The notes: generated by a model from the letters alone, not told the origin. Positions 33,157 through 42,276 are shown, counted from the first letter of the stretch. The stretch: 64,000 bases of DNA from Rothia sp035916755 (GCF_035916755.1 NZ_JAYWIX010000004.1:196096-260095), one strand, 5' to 3'. Translations and numbers: made by a program.

Positions 33157-33554
33157 ACACGCCCTGAAGGTCTAGAAATTTTTTACAGATAGATAAAATT
33201 TGCACCATTGAGGGGTGGTTTTGTTTCACCTTGCCAGACCCAAAACAGGGGGCAAGACCCCTCACCTGCCTGGTTTTTATCCCCTTTTATGCCTACAGAA
33301 TCTCAGGTTTTGCATAGGTTAAGGTGTCATACTTGGTGTAGTAGGTCTGGAAGAGTTTGGGCTGACAGACCTGCGATTCAGAGTATGAGTGTGTTTCAAA
33401 TTTATCGTCTCTGATAGCTGCCCGCAGGGGTGTGGGCAGTACCTCGAAGTGGAGGCGGGCCCCCTGGGAAGGGCTCGTCTCCGCTTCTCTTTATCCCCTT
33501 TCTTTGACTCGAAGTACAGTAGATACGAAACACCCGCCTCGGCAAGGAGAGTCA
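33157..33554. other. 398-base stretch without a gene
   Basis: No supported reading frame is seen. It holds a CTGCCC/GGGCAG stem near 33420-33440, several AT-rich tracts, and the promoter and ribosome-binding site (AAGGAG, five bases before the GTG) of the next gene. Confidence 0.4.
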
Positions 33555-34013
33555 GTGGCTATTGACCCGCAGCGCACCCAGATTAAAGAGACCGCTTTTG
33601 CGTTGGCCCGCAAGTTTGGCTGGGCCCTGGAATACAACGGCGGCCTGGAGCTAGACGGTGAGTTCCTTGACGACGCCGACCTGTCGGTGGAGCGCACCGA
33701 GGACGGCGTGCAGGTGGAGTATGTGCTCAACATCAGCTATGCCGATTCCACGGCCTACGGCTATACCCTCACGCGCGAGGCGGCGAGCGCGCCGGCGTCC
33801 ACCTTTGGGGTGGGCGCTTTTGGTCAGGACGCCGGCAGCCAGGCACCCGCTACCAGCAGCTTTGGCGCCGGGGCTAGTTTTGGCCTGGGGTCTTTCGCTA
33901 CGGACGGCCTGCCGGGTGAGAATGCGGTGACCCTGGCTGAGAAGTATTACATCACCACGTTGGCTGAGCTGATTGAGGCTGTGGAGGCGAAGCTAACCGC
34001 CCTGGCTATCTAG
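33555..34013 (+). CDS. hypothetical protein, distant paralogue of the protein at 3.0 kb
   Basis: GTG 33555 has AAGGAG five bases upstream, so the 152-residue form is preferred over a longer frame. The protein is soluble and acidic. Its first half has FGWALEYNGGLELDG and a beta-rich stretch (VQVEYVLNISYADSTAYGYTLTRE), then an Ala/Gly/Phe-rich linker (about residues 78-118), then a C-terminal helix (LAEKYYITTLAELIEAVEAKL). The order matches the protein at 3045-3533. No function is known to me, and no neighbour suggests one. Confidence 0.6.
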   Translation: MAIDPQRTQIKETAFALARKFGWALEYNGGLELDGEFLDDADLSVERTEDGVQVEYVLNISYADSTAYGYTLTREAASAPASTFGVGAFGQDAGSQAPATSSFGAGASFGLGSFATDGLPGENAVTLAEKYYITTLAELIEAVEAKLTALAI

Positions 34014-34110
34014 GAGGCTTTCTTTTCTATCAATCGCGCGTGCCTGCCGCGCATTGCCCCTCCCAAAAGGTAAGGTTGCTTAAAATTCCTTTGATCCCAG
34101 GAAGGTTGCC

Positions 34111-35529
34111 ATGGCTGACTTTACCTATACTGCCGCTTACCCCCACCCCGAAGATACGGTGCGCACCTGGTTTATGCGCCCCGGCGCCCTGACCCGGGCA
34201 ACCCCTCACTGGGCTGGCTCGGTGGTTGAAGAGGGCGCCCCCCAGGAGCCGGGAAGTACCGCTCACACCCGGGTGGCTCTGCCGCTGACCTCGGGCCTGC
34301 TGACCCTGCCCTGGGTGGCCCGCCACACCCACTCGTCCGCGGATTCCTTCACCGATGAGATGGCCCGCGGTCCCCTTTCGACCTGGGAGCATACCCACGA
34401 TTTCCTGCCCACCCCGGGCGATACGGTGGTGCGTGACAGCATAACCTTTACGGCACTTCCTACGCCGCCCGCACCCGCAGAAAAGGTGGGGACTGCTGCC
34501 GAGCGTCTGGCCCGGGCCGTGGCTCGGAAGCAACTTGAGAAGGTCTTTGTTGCCCGTGAGCGCCGTATCCGCGCCGATCTTGATTTCCACGAGCGCTATG
34601 AAAGTGAGCCTCTGACGGTAGTGGTTGCGGGGGCGTCCGGCATGGTGGGGCGCCAGGTGGTGGCTCTGCTGACCGGTGGTGGACATACGGTACGCACCCT
34701 GGTGCGCCGCGCCCCCGAGGCGGATCACGAGTTCCGTTGGGATCCATCTGCCGGCGAGGTCGATACTGTCGCTTTTGAGGGTGCGGACGCCGTCATCCAC
34801 CTGGGCGGGGCCAGCATCAACCAGCGCTTTACCGAGGAGAATAAGCAGAAGATTCTTGCCTCCCGCGTGGAGTCCACGACCCTGCTGGCGACCACCCTGG
34901 CTGAGCTTGCAGAACAGAGGGGTGCGGACGCGGCCCCGCAGGTTTTTGTGTGTGCCTCTGCGGTAGGTTTTTACGGCCCTGACCGGGGCAACGAGGTGCT
35001 GACCGAGGATCAGGACGCCGGGAGTGGCTTCCTGGCGCGGGTATGCCAGGCGTGGGAGGCCGCCTGTGAGCCTGCCCGAGAGGCTGGACTTCGAGTAGTT
35101 AACGTGCGCACCGGCCTGGTGCAGTCTGCCCTGGGTGGCATGTTGCGCCTGCAGCTTCCGGCGTTCTTGAGCGGGACCGGTGGCTGGGTTGGTTCGGGTG
35201 AGCAGGTGCAGAGCTGGATCAGCCTGGACGACATTGCCGGTATCTACGTGCACGCTGTTCTCACTGAAAAGTTAGAAGGGCCGGTCAACGCGGTAGCTCC
35301 TACGCCGGTGACGGCTAAGACTCTGGCCAAGACGGTGGGTAGGGTGCTGCATCGCCCCGCTCTGCTCCCTGTCCCGCCCGCTGCACCTGCCCTGGTTCTG
35401 GGACGAGAGGGAGTAAAGGAATTGGCGTTGGCGAGCCAGCGGGCTAGCGCCGATAAGCTTCTGGCGAGTGGCTACGTTTTCTTTGAATCGGAACTGGAGC
35501 GGGCCCTGGCCCACGAGCTGGTCCGCTAG
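34111..35529 (+). CDS. TIGR01777-family NAD(P)-binding epimerase with N-terminal SRPBCC-like domain
   Basis: A 472-residue two-domain protein. Residues about 1-160 resemble a polyketide-cyclase/START (SRPBCC) domain, with FMRPGALTRATPHW and DEMARGPLSTWEHTHDF. Residues about 170-470 are a TIGR01777 short-chain epimerase-like domain with the Rossmann motif GASGMVGRQV, GADAVIHLGGASINQRFTEENKQKIL, and the C-terminal DUF1731 region (VNAVAPTPVTAKTLAKTVGRVLHRPALLPVPP). Its reaction is not established. AGGAAGG precedes the ATG. The fused form is common in actinobacteria. Confidence 0.87.
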   Translation: MADFTYTAAYPHPEDTVRTWFMRPGALTRATPHWAGSVVEEGAPQEPGSTAHTRVALPLTSGLLTLPWVARHTHSSADSFTDEMARGPLSTWEHTHDFLPTPGDTVVRDSITFTALPTPPAPAEKVGTAAERLARAVARKQLEKVFVARERRIRADLDFHERYESEPLTVVVAGASGMVGRQVVALLTGGGHTVRTLVRRAPEADHEFRWDPSAGEVDTVAFEGADAVIHLGGASINQRFTEENKQKILASRVESTTLLATTLAELAEQRGADAAPQVFVCASAVGFYGPDRGNEVLTEDQDAGSGFLARVCQAWEAACEPAREAGLRVVNVRTGLVQSALGGMLRLQLPAFLSGTGGWVGSGEQVQSWISLDDIAGIYVHAVLTEKLEGPVNAVAPTPVTAKTLAKTVGRVLHRPALLPVPPAAPALVLGREGVKELALASQRASADKLLASGYVFFESELERALAHELVR

Positions 35530-35634
35530 GGCTTTTTGGTCACTGAAATATCACTCTAAACACCGGCAAGACGGCGTGGAGCGGGCTATTCTGTTGAATG
35601 ACACACATCATCATTCACCGAGCGAAAGATAAGC

Positions 35635-38067
35635 ATGTCTTCTTCTCTCTCCCGCCGTCTTGCTGGCCTGGCCGCAAGTGGCGCAACCGTTGTTGCCCTG
35701 GTTGTTGCCCCCGTTCCAGGTGCAGGTGCAGCCGATACCACCACCCTGACCCTGCTGAACATTAACGACTTCCACGGTCGTATCTCTACCAGCATCGCTA
35801 TGGGTCTGGCCAACACCATTCAGACCGAGCGCGCGGCTGCCACCGATGGCTCCCTACTGCTGTCTGCTGGCGATAACGTGGGTGCTTCACTCTACGTTTC
35901 CAGCGTGCAGAAGGACCAGCCCACCCTGGACTACCTGAACGCCCTCGGTCTTTCTGCCAGCGCCGTGGGTAACCACGAGTTCGATGCCGGTATGGACGAT
36001 CTGGTTAACCGCATCATCCCCGCGTCCTCTTTCACCTACCTGGGCGCCAACGTTCTGAAGGCTGACGGCACCCCCGCCCTGGAGCCCTACTACACCACCG
36101 AGGTCAACGGCACTACCGTGGCCGTCATTGGTGCTGTCACCACCGAGACCCCGCAGCTGACCGACCCGTCGGCGCTGGCGTCCGTGCAGTTCACCGACCC
36201 CGTTGAGGCCGTGAACAAGTACGCCGCTCAGCTCTCCGACGGCGATGCAAGCAACGGCGAGGCCGACATCATCATCGCCGAGTACCACGAGGGCGTAGAT
36301 ACCTCAGCCCCCGAGTCAGACGCGATCATCAACCAGACCAGCGCCGCTGTAGACGCTATTTTCACCGGTCACACCCACGCCGAGTACGTCATTGATGGGG
36401 CTGTTCCCGGCCAACCCGGCAAGACCCGCCCCGTTGTGCAGACCGGCAACTACGGCGATAACCTGGGCAAGGTTGTGCTGACCCTGGATGCCGATAAGAA
36501 GGTCACCACCTACTCCTCCGAGCTGGTCAAGCGCATGAGCGCCCCCACCGCCGAGCAGCTGGCAGCTGACCCGGTACTAGCTCAGGTCAATACCATCATC
36601 ACCGAGGCTAACGCCTATGCAACCGAGCAGGGCTCTGTCATTGCAGGTCAGGTCAGTGCCCCCATCACCACCGGTTTTGACTCTGCCAAGGACACCCAGG
36701 GCGGCTTTGACATGCGCAACTACGAATCCACCATGGGCCACCTGGTTGCCGACATGTACCTGGCTGCCGCTAACTCCACCGGCCGCACCCCCGCCGACAT
36801 CGGCATCGTCAACCCCGGCGGCCTGCGCGATGAGCTGCCCGGTGGCCTGCGCACCTCGCTGGGCCTGGCTGTGAACCAGAACGTGCGCGTCATGGACATC
36901 GTTAACGTGACCCCCTTCGCCAACAACCTCTGGACCACCGAACTCACCGGCGCCCAGCTCAAGACCGTGCTCGAAGAGCAGTGGCAGCAGAACTCAGCCG
37001 GCGAGATGGCAACCCGCCCCTACCTGCAGCTGGGCTTGTCATCGAACGTCACCTACACCTACACCGGTTCCCCCGATGCTGAGGGCTACGCGACCCGCGG
37101 CTCCAACGTGCTCGATGTGTACGTCAACGGCAAGAAGGTTGAGGACGCCGACATCTACACCGTCGCTATCCCCAGCTTCCTGCTGGGCGGCGGCGATAAC
37201 TTCGGCACCCTCTCCCAGGGCACTAACGCCAAGGACACCGCCCTGGTAGATTCCGACGCTTTCGTTGAGTACTTCAAGAACGCTGGCACCGTTGACCCCA
37301 ACTTCGCCAAGCAGGCTGTGCGCGTAGCAGATTTGGCTGAGAGCTACAACGTCAACGGCACCCTGGCCTTCTCCCTGTCTGACCTGAACGTCCGTAGCTA
37401 CGGTGTGCCCGCTCTGACCGAGCTGAAGGTAACCGTGGGCGGCGTTGAGGTTGGCACCGTTGCTGTAGCCGAGGACGGCACCGCGGCAGTTTCCCTGGAT
37501 CTGGCAGGTAAGGGCGTCACCAACGGCACCCACGAGATTGTTCTGACCGATGCGACCGGTGTTGCTGGCACCACCGTCCGCCTCTCAGCCAACTTCACCG
37601 GTGAGATTGCTGAACCTACCCCCGTGCCCTCCGAGGAACCCACTCCCGCTCCTACTCCCAGCGAAGAGCCAACTGTCGCCCCCTCTGCTGAGCCCACCGC
37701 CGAGCCGACTGCAGATCCCAGCTCCGACAGCACCGTCGTAGCTCCCGCCCCCTCAGCTACCGCTTTTGAGTACGAGAACTGCGCCGCTGTGTGGGACGCT
37801 TTGGACCGCCCCATCAAGTCCGATGAGGCAGGCTTCCACCAGGGCCTGGATGCCGATAAGGACGGCGTAGGTTGCGAGCAGGACCCCAACTACACCAACA
37901 AGGCTGAGGAGGGCAGTGCCATCAAGACCTCTACCTCCTCAGGTAGCAGCTCATCTGGCCGCCTGGCTAACACCGGTTTCACCGCCTCGATGATTGCCGG
38001 TGCAGGTGCGCTGACCCTGCTTGCCGGTGGCGCTGCTCTGGTAGCTAACCGCCGCCGCAAGGCCTAA
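35635..38067 (+). CDS. wall-anchored 5'-nucleotidase/metallophosphatase with excalibur domain
   Basis: The 810-residue protein starts with a signal peptide (cut near GAGAAD). The metallophosphatase part (about 35-330) has LTLLNINDFHGR, SAGDNVGASL, GNHEFDAG and FTGHTHAEYV, the usual two-metal ligands. The 5'-nucleotidase C domain follows (about 350-580) with NPGGLRDELPGG. Then come a Glu/Pro/Ser linker, an excalibur-type calcium-binding domain (ENCAAVWDALDR, LDADKDGVGCEQD), the LANTG sortase signal and a membrane segment with RRRKA. It probably releases adenosine or phosphate from nucleotides outside the cell. The sortase at 52.1-52.9 kb is its likely anchor enzyme. Confidence 0.9.
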   Translation: MSSSLSRRLAGLAASGATVVALVVAPVPGAGAADTTTLTLLNINDFHGRISTSIAMGLANTIQTERAAATDGSLLLSAGDNVGASLYVSSVQKDQPTLDYLNALGLSASAVGNHEFDAGMDDLVNRIIPASSFTYLGANVLKADGTPALEPYYTTEVNGTTVAVIGAVTTETPQLTDPSALASVQFTDPVEAVNKYAAQLSDGDASNGEADIIIAEYHEGVDTSAPESDAIINQTSAAVDAIFTGHTHAEYVIDGAVPGQPGKTRPVVQTGNYGDNLGKVVLTLDADKKVTTYSSELVKRMSAPTAEQLAADPVLAQVNTIITEANAYATEQGSVIAGQVSAPITTGFDSAKDTQGGFDMRNYESTMGHLVADMYLAAANSTGRTPADIGIVNPGGLRDELPGGLRTSLGLAVNQNVRVMDIVNVTPFANNLWTTELTGAQLKTVLEEQWQQNSAGEMATRPYLQLGLSSNVTYTYTGSPDAEGYATRGSNVLDVYVNGKKVEDADIYTVAIPSFLLGGGDNFGTLSQGTNAKDTALVDSDAFVEYFKNAGTVDPNFAKQAVRVADLAESYNVNGTLAFSLSDLNVRSYGVPALTELKVTVGGVEVGTVAVAEDGTAAVSLDLAGKGVTNGTHEIVLTDATGVAGTTVRLSANFTGEIAEPTPVPSEEPTPAPTPSEEPTVAPSAEPTAEPTADPSSDSTVVAPAPSATAFEYENCAAVWDALDRPIKSDEAGFHQGLDADKDGVGCEQDPNYTNKAEEGSAIKTSTSSGSSSSGRLANTGFTASMIAGAGALTLLAGGAALVANRRRKA

Positions 38068-38126
38068 GAGCTAGCTTTCATAGGCTAGATACCGCGTTTG
38101 CGCTCAAAATCTAGTCTGCCCTCATA

Positions 38127-38192
38127 AAGGGACCAGATTACTCCGCATTGTATGTGTTGTGTACAAGGACTATCGGAGGAATCTGGTCCCTT
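38127..38192. terminator. long hairpin between the nucleotidase and the PLDc_N gene
   Basis: AAGGGACCAGATT-A-CTCCG pairs with CGGAG-G-AATCTGGTCCCTT, an 18-pair stem with one mismatch around a 28-base loop. It follows the nucleotidase stop by about 60 bases and precedes the next start by 23. A terminator or an upstream regulatory hairpin is possible. Confidence 0.55.
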
Positions 38193-38214
38193 ACCCTTTG
38201 CTCTGCCCGCTACC

Positions 38215-38550
38215 ATGGACACTATGCCCCTCGCTTACCTTTCCACCCCAGCCCTTTCCCTTACAGGCCTACTTGCCGCGGGCGTCCGCGCCGCCGAAGT
38301 AACCGGAACCCAGCTCAGCCTCTTCGGCTGGTTCTTCTACCCCCTGCTCTTTCTCGCCATGGGCCTGGCCATCTTCTGTGTGCTCACCGTGCACCGCCAG
38401 CCCCACCTGAGCGAAATCCAGAAGCTCAAGTGGCTGCTCTTCACCCTTTTTATTCCCATTGTGGGGCCCCTAGCCTACTGGCTGCGCATGCGCGCTGACC
38501 GGCGCGAGCGCGAAGAAGGCCACACAAAAGAACAATCCATCAGGGAATAA
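38215..38550 (+). CDS. PLDc_N (phospholipase D nuclease N-terminal-like) membrane protein
   Basis: The start MDTMPLAYLS is uncertain, since no clear ribosome-binding site is seen; ATG 38224 and earlier frame codons are alternatives. The 111-residue product has two hydrophobic segments (about 30-55 and 72-92) and the LKWLLFTLFIPIVGPLAYWLRMR pattern of the PLDc_N domain, which in longer proteins is the membrane part of cardiolipin synthases. Here no phospholipase domain follows, so its function is unknown. It ends in a charged tail (RREREEGHTKEQ). Confidence 0.6.
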   Translation: MDTMPLAYLSTPALSLTGLLAAGVRAAEVTGTQLSLFGWFFYPLLFLAMGLAIFCVLTVHRQPHLSEIQKLKWLLFTLFIPIVGPLAYWLRMRADRREREEGHTKEQSIRE

Positions 38551-38632
38551 ATCAACCCAGAGCCACCCCAGGGCGAACACCCCTGTCACACCCGCTCCCG
38601 ATACTGGTGCAGGCGTAGAGTATGTAAGAACA

Positions 38633-38650
38633 TATCAAGAATTTTTGATA
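38633..38650. promoter_or_regulatory. palindromic candidate operator upstream of adh
   Basis: TATCAAGAATTTTTGATA has six-base inverted arms and overlaps a likely -35 region (TTGATA) about 30 bases before the alcohol dehydrogenase start. ATGTAAGAACAT, another small palindrome, lies just upstream. The regulator is unknown. Confidence 0.35.
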
Positions 38651-38678
38651 CACCCCGCACACCGCAACTAGGAGAGTC

Positions 38679-39743
38679 ATGACCTACACCGTCAAAGCCC
38701 TGCAAAAGTTTGGCCCAGACCAGCCCTTCAAGGTCACTGAAATTGAGCGCCGTGAACCCCGCGAGGACGATGTCGTCATCACAATTGAGGCAGCCGGTAT
38801 CTGCCACTCCGACATTCACACCATCCGCAATGAATGGGGCGAGGCTCACTTCCCCCTGGCTGTAGGCCACGAGATCGCTGGCACCGTTGAAGCAGTCGGG
38901 TCAGCTGTCACCCAGTTCAAGGTAGGCGACCGTGTAGGTGTTGGTTGCATGGTCAACTCCTGTGGCAAGTGCGAGCAGTGCCAGAATGACCAGGAGCAGG
39001 ACTGCCTCGAAGGCAACGTTGGCACCTACAACGCCAAGGACGTCGACGGCACCATCACCCAGGGCGGCTACGCCCAGAAGGTCACCGTCAATGAGCGCTT
39101 CGTTCTGCGCATTCCCGACGCCCTGGACTTCGACGTGGCAGCGCCCCTGCTCTGCGCCGGCATCACCACCTACTCACCCCTGGCCCGCTGGAAGGTTGGC
39201 CCTGGCTCCAAGGTTGCCGTACTGGGTCTGGGTGGTCTGGGCCACATGGGCGTGCAGATTGCAGCGGCTATGGGTGCTGAAGTAACCGTGCTCTCCCGCA
39301 CCCTCAAAAAGGCGGACGCTGCCGCCAAGCTGGGTGCTACCCGCACCCTGGCAACTACCGAAGAGGACTTCTTCACCAACCACCGCGGTGAGTTCGACCT
39401 GATTCTCAACACCATCTCAGCCCCCATCGACCTGGACTCCTACCTGGGTCTACTTAAGCCTCACGGCATCATGTCTGTAGTCGGCCTGCCCCCTGAAGAG
39501 CTCCGCATTCACCTGGGCAGCCTGGTTGGCGGCGGCAAGGTACTGACCGGCAACAACATCGGCGGTATCGCTGAAACCCAAGAAATGCTAGATTTCTGTG
39601 CCAAGCACGGCATTGGTGCTGTTATCGAGAAGGTCGGGGTTAACGAGGTCGATGAGGCCTACGAGCGCGTTGTCGCCGGCGACGTACAGTTCCGCGTGGT
39701 TATCGACACTGCAACCTTCGACAGCGCTGAGGTCAGCGCCTAG
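38679..39743 (+). CDS. zinc-dependent NAD(P) alcohol dehydrogenase (YahK/CAD type)
   Basis: A 354-residue medium-chain dehydrogenase. It has the catalytic-zinc stretch GICHSDIHTIRNEWG near residue 40, GHEIAGTVEAVG, the structural-zinc cluster CGKCEQCQNDQEQDC near 97, and the Rossmann motif GLGGLGHMGVQIA near 180. Homologues reduce aldehydes with NADPH. GGAGAG lies before the ATG. No operon partner is seen, and an upstream palindrome may control it. Confidence 0.92.
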   Translation: MTYTVKALQKFGPDQPFKVTEIERREPREDDVVITIEAAGICHSDIHTIRNEWGEAHFPLAVGHEIAGTVEAVGSAVTQFKVGDRVGVGCMVNSCGKCEQCQNDQEQDCLEGNVGTYNAKDVDGTITQGGYAQKVTVNERFVLRIPDALDFDVAAPLLCAGITTYSPLARWKVGPGSKVAVLGLGGLGHMGVQIAAAMGAEVTVLSRTLKKADAAAKLGATRTLATTEEDFFTNHRGEFDLILNTISAPIDLDSYLGLLKPHGIMSVVGLPPEELRIHLGSLVGGGKVLTGNNIGGIAETQEMLDFCAKHGIGAVIEKVGVNEVDEAYERVVAGDVQFRVVIDTATFDSAEVSA

Positions 39744-39877
39744 CCGACCACCAGCGTCCTTATTTGGATATAGCTCAAACCCCGCCCGCCAAAGTGTGTG
39801 CGGGGTCTTAGCCTACCTAGGGCCGCCGGGCAGTATTCTTAGGAGCAATACAACCTTTCATTCCCAAGGAGATTTCT

Positions 39878-40816
39878 ATGGCCGGTGGTTTAGCGGCTCT
39901 CTTAGACGACGTAGCGGCCCTCGCCAAGCTGGCAGCCGCCAGCGCGGACGACGTGGCGGCGGCAGCTGGCCGTGCCAGCGTCAAGGCAGCCGGTGTGGTG
40001 GTGGACGACGCCGCCGTCACCCCGCAATACGTGCGCAATATCGAGCCCAAGCGCGAACTGCCCATCATCAAGAAAATTGCGATGGGCTCTCTACGCAACA
40101 AGCTGGTCTTCATTCTTCCCGCGGCCCTGCTGCTGAGCCAGTACCTGCCCTGGATGCTCACCCCCCTGCTCATGCTGGGCGGCACCTACCTCTGCTTTGA
40201 GGGCGCCGAGAAGGTCATCGAGATGTTCTCGAAGAAGGAGCACGCCGAGGAAGAAACCCCCGCGGTGGTCCAGGGTGAAGACGCCGAGAACAAGATTATC
40301 TCGGGGGCTGTGCGCACCGACTTCATTTTGAGTGCCGAAATCATGGTGATCGCCCTGAACGAGGTTGCTTCTGAGGGCTTCTGGGCCCGCGCCGCTATTC
40401 TGGCTGTGGTTGGTATCGGCATCACCATTCTGGTATACGGTGCTGTGGGTCTGCTGGTCAAGATGGACGACATCGGCCTGGCCATGGCTCAGCGTGAATC
40501 TGCCGGGGTGCAGAAGTTTGGCCTGGGCCTGGTCAAGGCTATGCCCGTGGTCATGAACGTTATTTCTGTCGTGGGTACATTCGCCATGCTCTGGGTCGGT
40601 GGCCACATTATTCTGCTGGGCCTCTACGATATGCACTGGTGGGAGGCTCCCTACCAGTTCGTGCACCACCTTGAGGAGTACGGCCACCGCCTGCCCGCCC
40701 TGGGCGGAGTAGCAGCCTGGCTGATCAACACCTTCTGCTCTATGGTGATTGGCCTAATCTGGGGCAGCATTATTGCCGCTGTGGTCCACTTCCTGCCCGG
40801 CAAGAAGCACCACTAG
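39878..40816 (+). CDS. DUF808 membrane protein (YedI family)
   Basis: The 312-residue protein opens with the family's MAGGLAALLDDVAALAKLAAASADDVAAAA stretch and the VDDAAVTPQYVRNIEPKRELPIIKKIAMGSLRNKL motif, then has about six membrane segments with YLCFEGAEKVIEMF between the first ones. AAGGAG lies before the ATG. The function of DUF808 proteins is unknown. Two hairpins follow the stop, so transcription ends here. Confidence 0.9.
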   Translation: MAGGLAALLDDVAALAKLAAASADDVAAAAGRASVKAAGVVVDDAAVTPQYVRNIEPKRELPIIKKIAMGSLRNKLVFILPAALLLSQYLPWMLTPLLMLGGTYLCFEGAEKVIEMFSKKEHAEEETPAVVQGEDAENKIISGAVRTDFILSAEIMVIALNEVASEGFWARAAILAVVGIGITILVYGAVGLLVKMDDIGLAMAQRESAGVQKFGLGLVKAMPVVMNVISVVGTFAMLWVGGHIILLGLYDMHWWEAPYQFVHHLEEYGHRLPALGGVAAWLINTFCSMVIGLIWGSIIAAVVHFLPGKKHH

Positions 40817-40833
40817 GCTTTGTAACTTCTCGT

Positions 40834-40875
40834 GGAGGGGTTCTGCAGGCTCACGCTCGCCTCATGAACCCCTCC
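40834..40875 (+). terminator. hairpin after the DUF808 gene
   Basis: GGAGGGGTTC at 40834-40843 pairs perfectly with GAACCCCTCC at 40866-40875. A short T-containing stretch follows. Confidence 0.5.
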
Positions 40876-40883
40876 CCTAGTTT

Positions 40884-40933
40884 GTACCGTGCCCTGCCCG
40901 CTTTTGACACTAAAAGTGGGCAGGGCATGGTAC
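40884..40933 (+). terminator. second hairpin after the DUF808 gene
   Basis: A stem of about 22 pairs with two mismatches: GTACCGTGCCCTGCCC-type arm against GGGCAGGGCATGGTAC, plus CTTTT/AAAAG next to the loop. It lies in a 350-base region without a protein gene. Confidence 0.55.
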
Positions 40934-41014
40934 ATAGGGGAGAAAAGGACGCCGGTGCCCAACTGCCGGGCAAATTTTTGCCACATTTACGTGGCGGGAC
41001 CTATTTCAGGCACG

Positions 41015-41057
41015 AAAAAACCCGCTTCCCTAGCTCTCACTAGGAAAACGGGTTTTT
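41015..41057 (-). terminator. terminator of the tRNA-Leu gene
   Basis: On the minus strand AAAAACCCGTTTTCCTAG pairs with CTAGGGAAGCGGGTTTTT and ends in a T-run, a few bases after the tRNA. Confidence 0.8.
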
Positions 41058-41065
41058 CTTCTCTG

Positions 41066-41149
41066 TGCGCAAGGGGGGACTTGAACCCCCACGATCTTGC
41101 GATCACTGGCACCTGAAGCCAGCGCGTCTGCCAATTCCGCCACTTGCGC
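41066..41149 (-). tRNA. tRNA-Leu (anticodon CAG)
   Basis: On the minus strand GCGCAAG pairs with CTTGCGC to form the acceptor stem. The anticodon stem-loop CTGGC-TTCAGGT-GCCAG gives anticodon CAG, reading CUG. The long variable arm (GATCGCAAGATC) marks a leucine tRNA, and GGTTCAAGTCCC is the T arm. The length is 84 bases and CCA is not encoded. In related actinobacteria a tRNA-Leu stands near fhaA, as here. Confidence 0.97.
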
Positions 41150-41466
41150 ATTATTCATTTTTTATCGTTGCTGAATGAGCAACGAAGATAACTATACACA
41201 CCCCATTAAGAAGATGTCCACCCAAAATTAAGTGTCCTCAACCACATACAAGCCAGAAAGGTGCCCAAAACCGGCGCGCGGGCGTCCGCTCCCTACTCTA
41301 GAACCCGTGAGATAGCAGGGCTTTACCAGGTTTTCCCGGGGAGTTTTTACGGTTATCCACTAGACTAGAAGCTTAGGCTGTGTGCATACCCTGCGCAGCG
41401 AATCAGCTCGAGCACCCGCAGAACACGGCGCGGTGCGCCCGTAGTTTTGTGTTGAAGGAGGCAAGC
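41150..41466. other. intergenic region with the probable promoter of the fhaA operon
   Basis: 317 bases without a gene between the tRNA-Leu and fhaA. It holds a TTATCCACT sequence near 41354 and a GAAGGAGG ribosome-binding site before the fhaA ATG. No other structure is seen. Confidence 0.35.
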
Positions 41467-42276
41467 ATGGGGTTCATCGACAGACTTGAACAGGGCCTAG
41501 AAAAGGCCGTGCGTGGCACCTTCAGCAAGGGCGGCACTTTTGAGCCCGTAGATATCGCCAACCGTCTCCGCACCGAGATGGACAACAAGGCCTTCTCCGT
41601 CTCGTCCGGGCGTACCATCGCCCCCAATAACTTCACCGCCGAATTTTCTGCCAGTGACTTTTCCCGGGCCCAGCAGTGGGGCGTTCCCCTGGCTGAAGAG
41701 CTCTGCGACGTGGTCATCCGCCACGCCCGCGACCAGGGTTACTCCCTGCGCGGGGCGGTGCGCGTGACCTTCTCACTTAACAACGAGCTTGAACCGGGCA
41801 GCTTCGATATCACCAGCGCGGTGAAGAAGATGCAGGCCCCTCAGGACGAACCCGCCCCGGCACCTGCCCACCCGGCGTCCGCCCAACAGCAGCTCCCCAC
41901 GCGCATCACCCGCCCGGCAGCGCCACCGCGCACCGAGCCGGTGCCCGCCCACCAGCTGCCGCAGCCCAACCGCCCCGCCCCCACCCCCCAAGTGGTGCTC
42001 GACATCAACGGCGAGCGCGTTGTGGTGCGCGATTTGCCGGTCACCCTGGGGCGCGGATCCAACGCAGATATCACCGTTGAAGATACGGGTGTCTCACGCC
42101 GCCACCTCGATATTGTGGAGCAAGATGGCACCTATCTTGCGGTTGATTTGGGGTCCACGAACGGTTCTTACCTTGACGGTAAGCGCCTGCACGGCCGGGC
42201 TGAGCTGCGTAACGGTTCTGTGATTGAGATGGGCCGGGCCCGTATTGTTTTCCGTCTGATGGTTCGTAAGGGGTAG
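41467..42276 (+). CDS. fhaA: FhaA-type protein: DUF3662 domain plus FHA domain
   Basis: ATG 41467 has GAAGGAGG upstream. The 269-residue product has the DUF3662 N-terminal domain (MGFIDRLEQGLEKAVRGTFSKGG, about 1-120), a Pro/Ala-rich linker, and a C-terminal FHA domain at about 178-265 with GRGSNADITV, DTGVSRRHLDI and STNGSYLDG, the phosphothreonine-binding residues. FhaA binds phosphorylated proteins of the PknA/PknB system and controls cell-wall enzymes and the MurJ flippase in mycobacteria. It opens the fhaA-to-pknB operon. Confidence 0.95.
   Translation: MGFIDRLEQGLEKAVRGTFSKGGTFEPVDIANRLRTEMDNKAFSVSSGRTIAPNNFTAEFSASDFSRAQQWGVPLAEELCDVVIRHARDQGYSLRGAVRVTFSLNNELEPGSFDITSAVKKMQAPQDEPAPAPAHPASAQQQLPTRITRPAAPPRTEPVPAHQLPQPNRPAPTPQVVLDINGERVVVRDLPVTLGRGSNADITVEDTGVSRRHLDIVEQDGTYLAVDLGSTNGSYLDGKRLHGRAELRNGSVIEMGRARIVFRLMVRKG

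Noticed and set aside
33208..33414. 68-codon open frame in the long gap before the 33.6 kb gene
   Set aside because: Rare residue mix, no ribosome-binding site and no domain; a chance frame.
41873..42000. Pro/Ala-rich repeats in fhaA as a tandem repeat array
   Set aside because: These are an ordinary low-complexity linker between domains.
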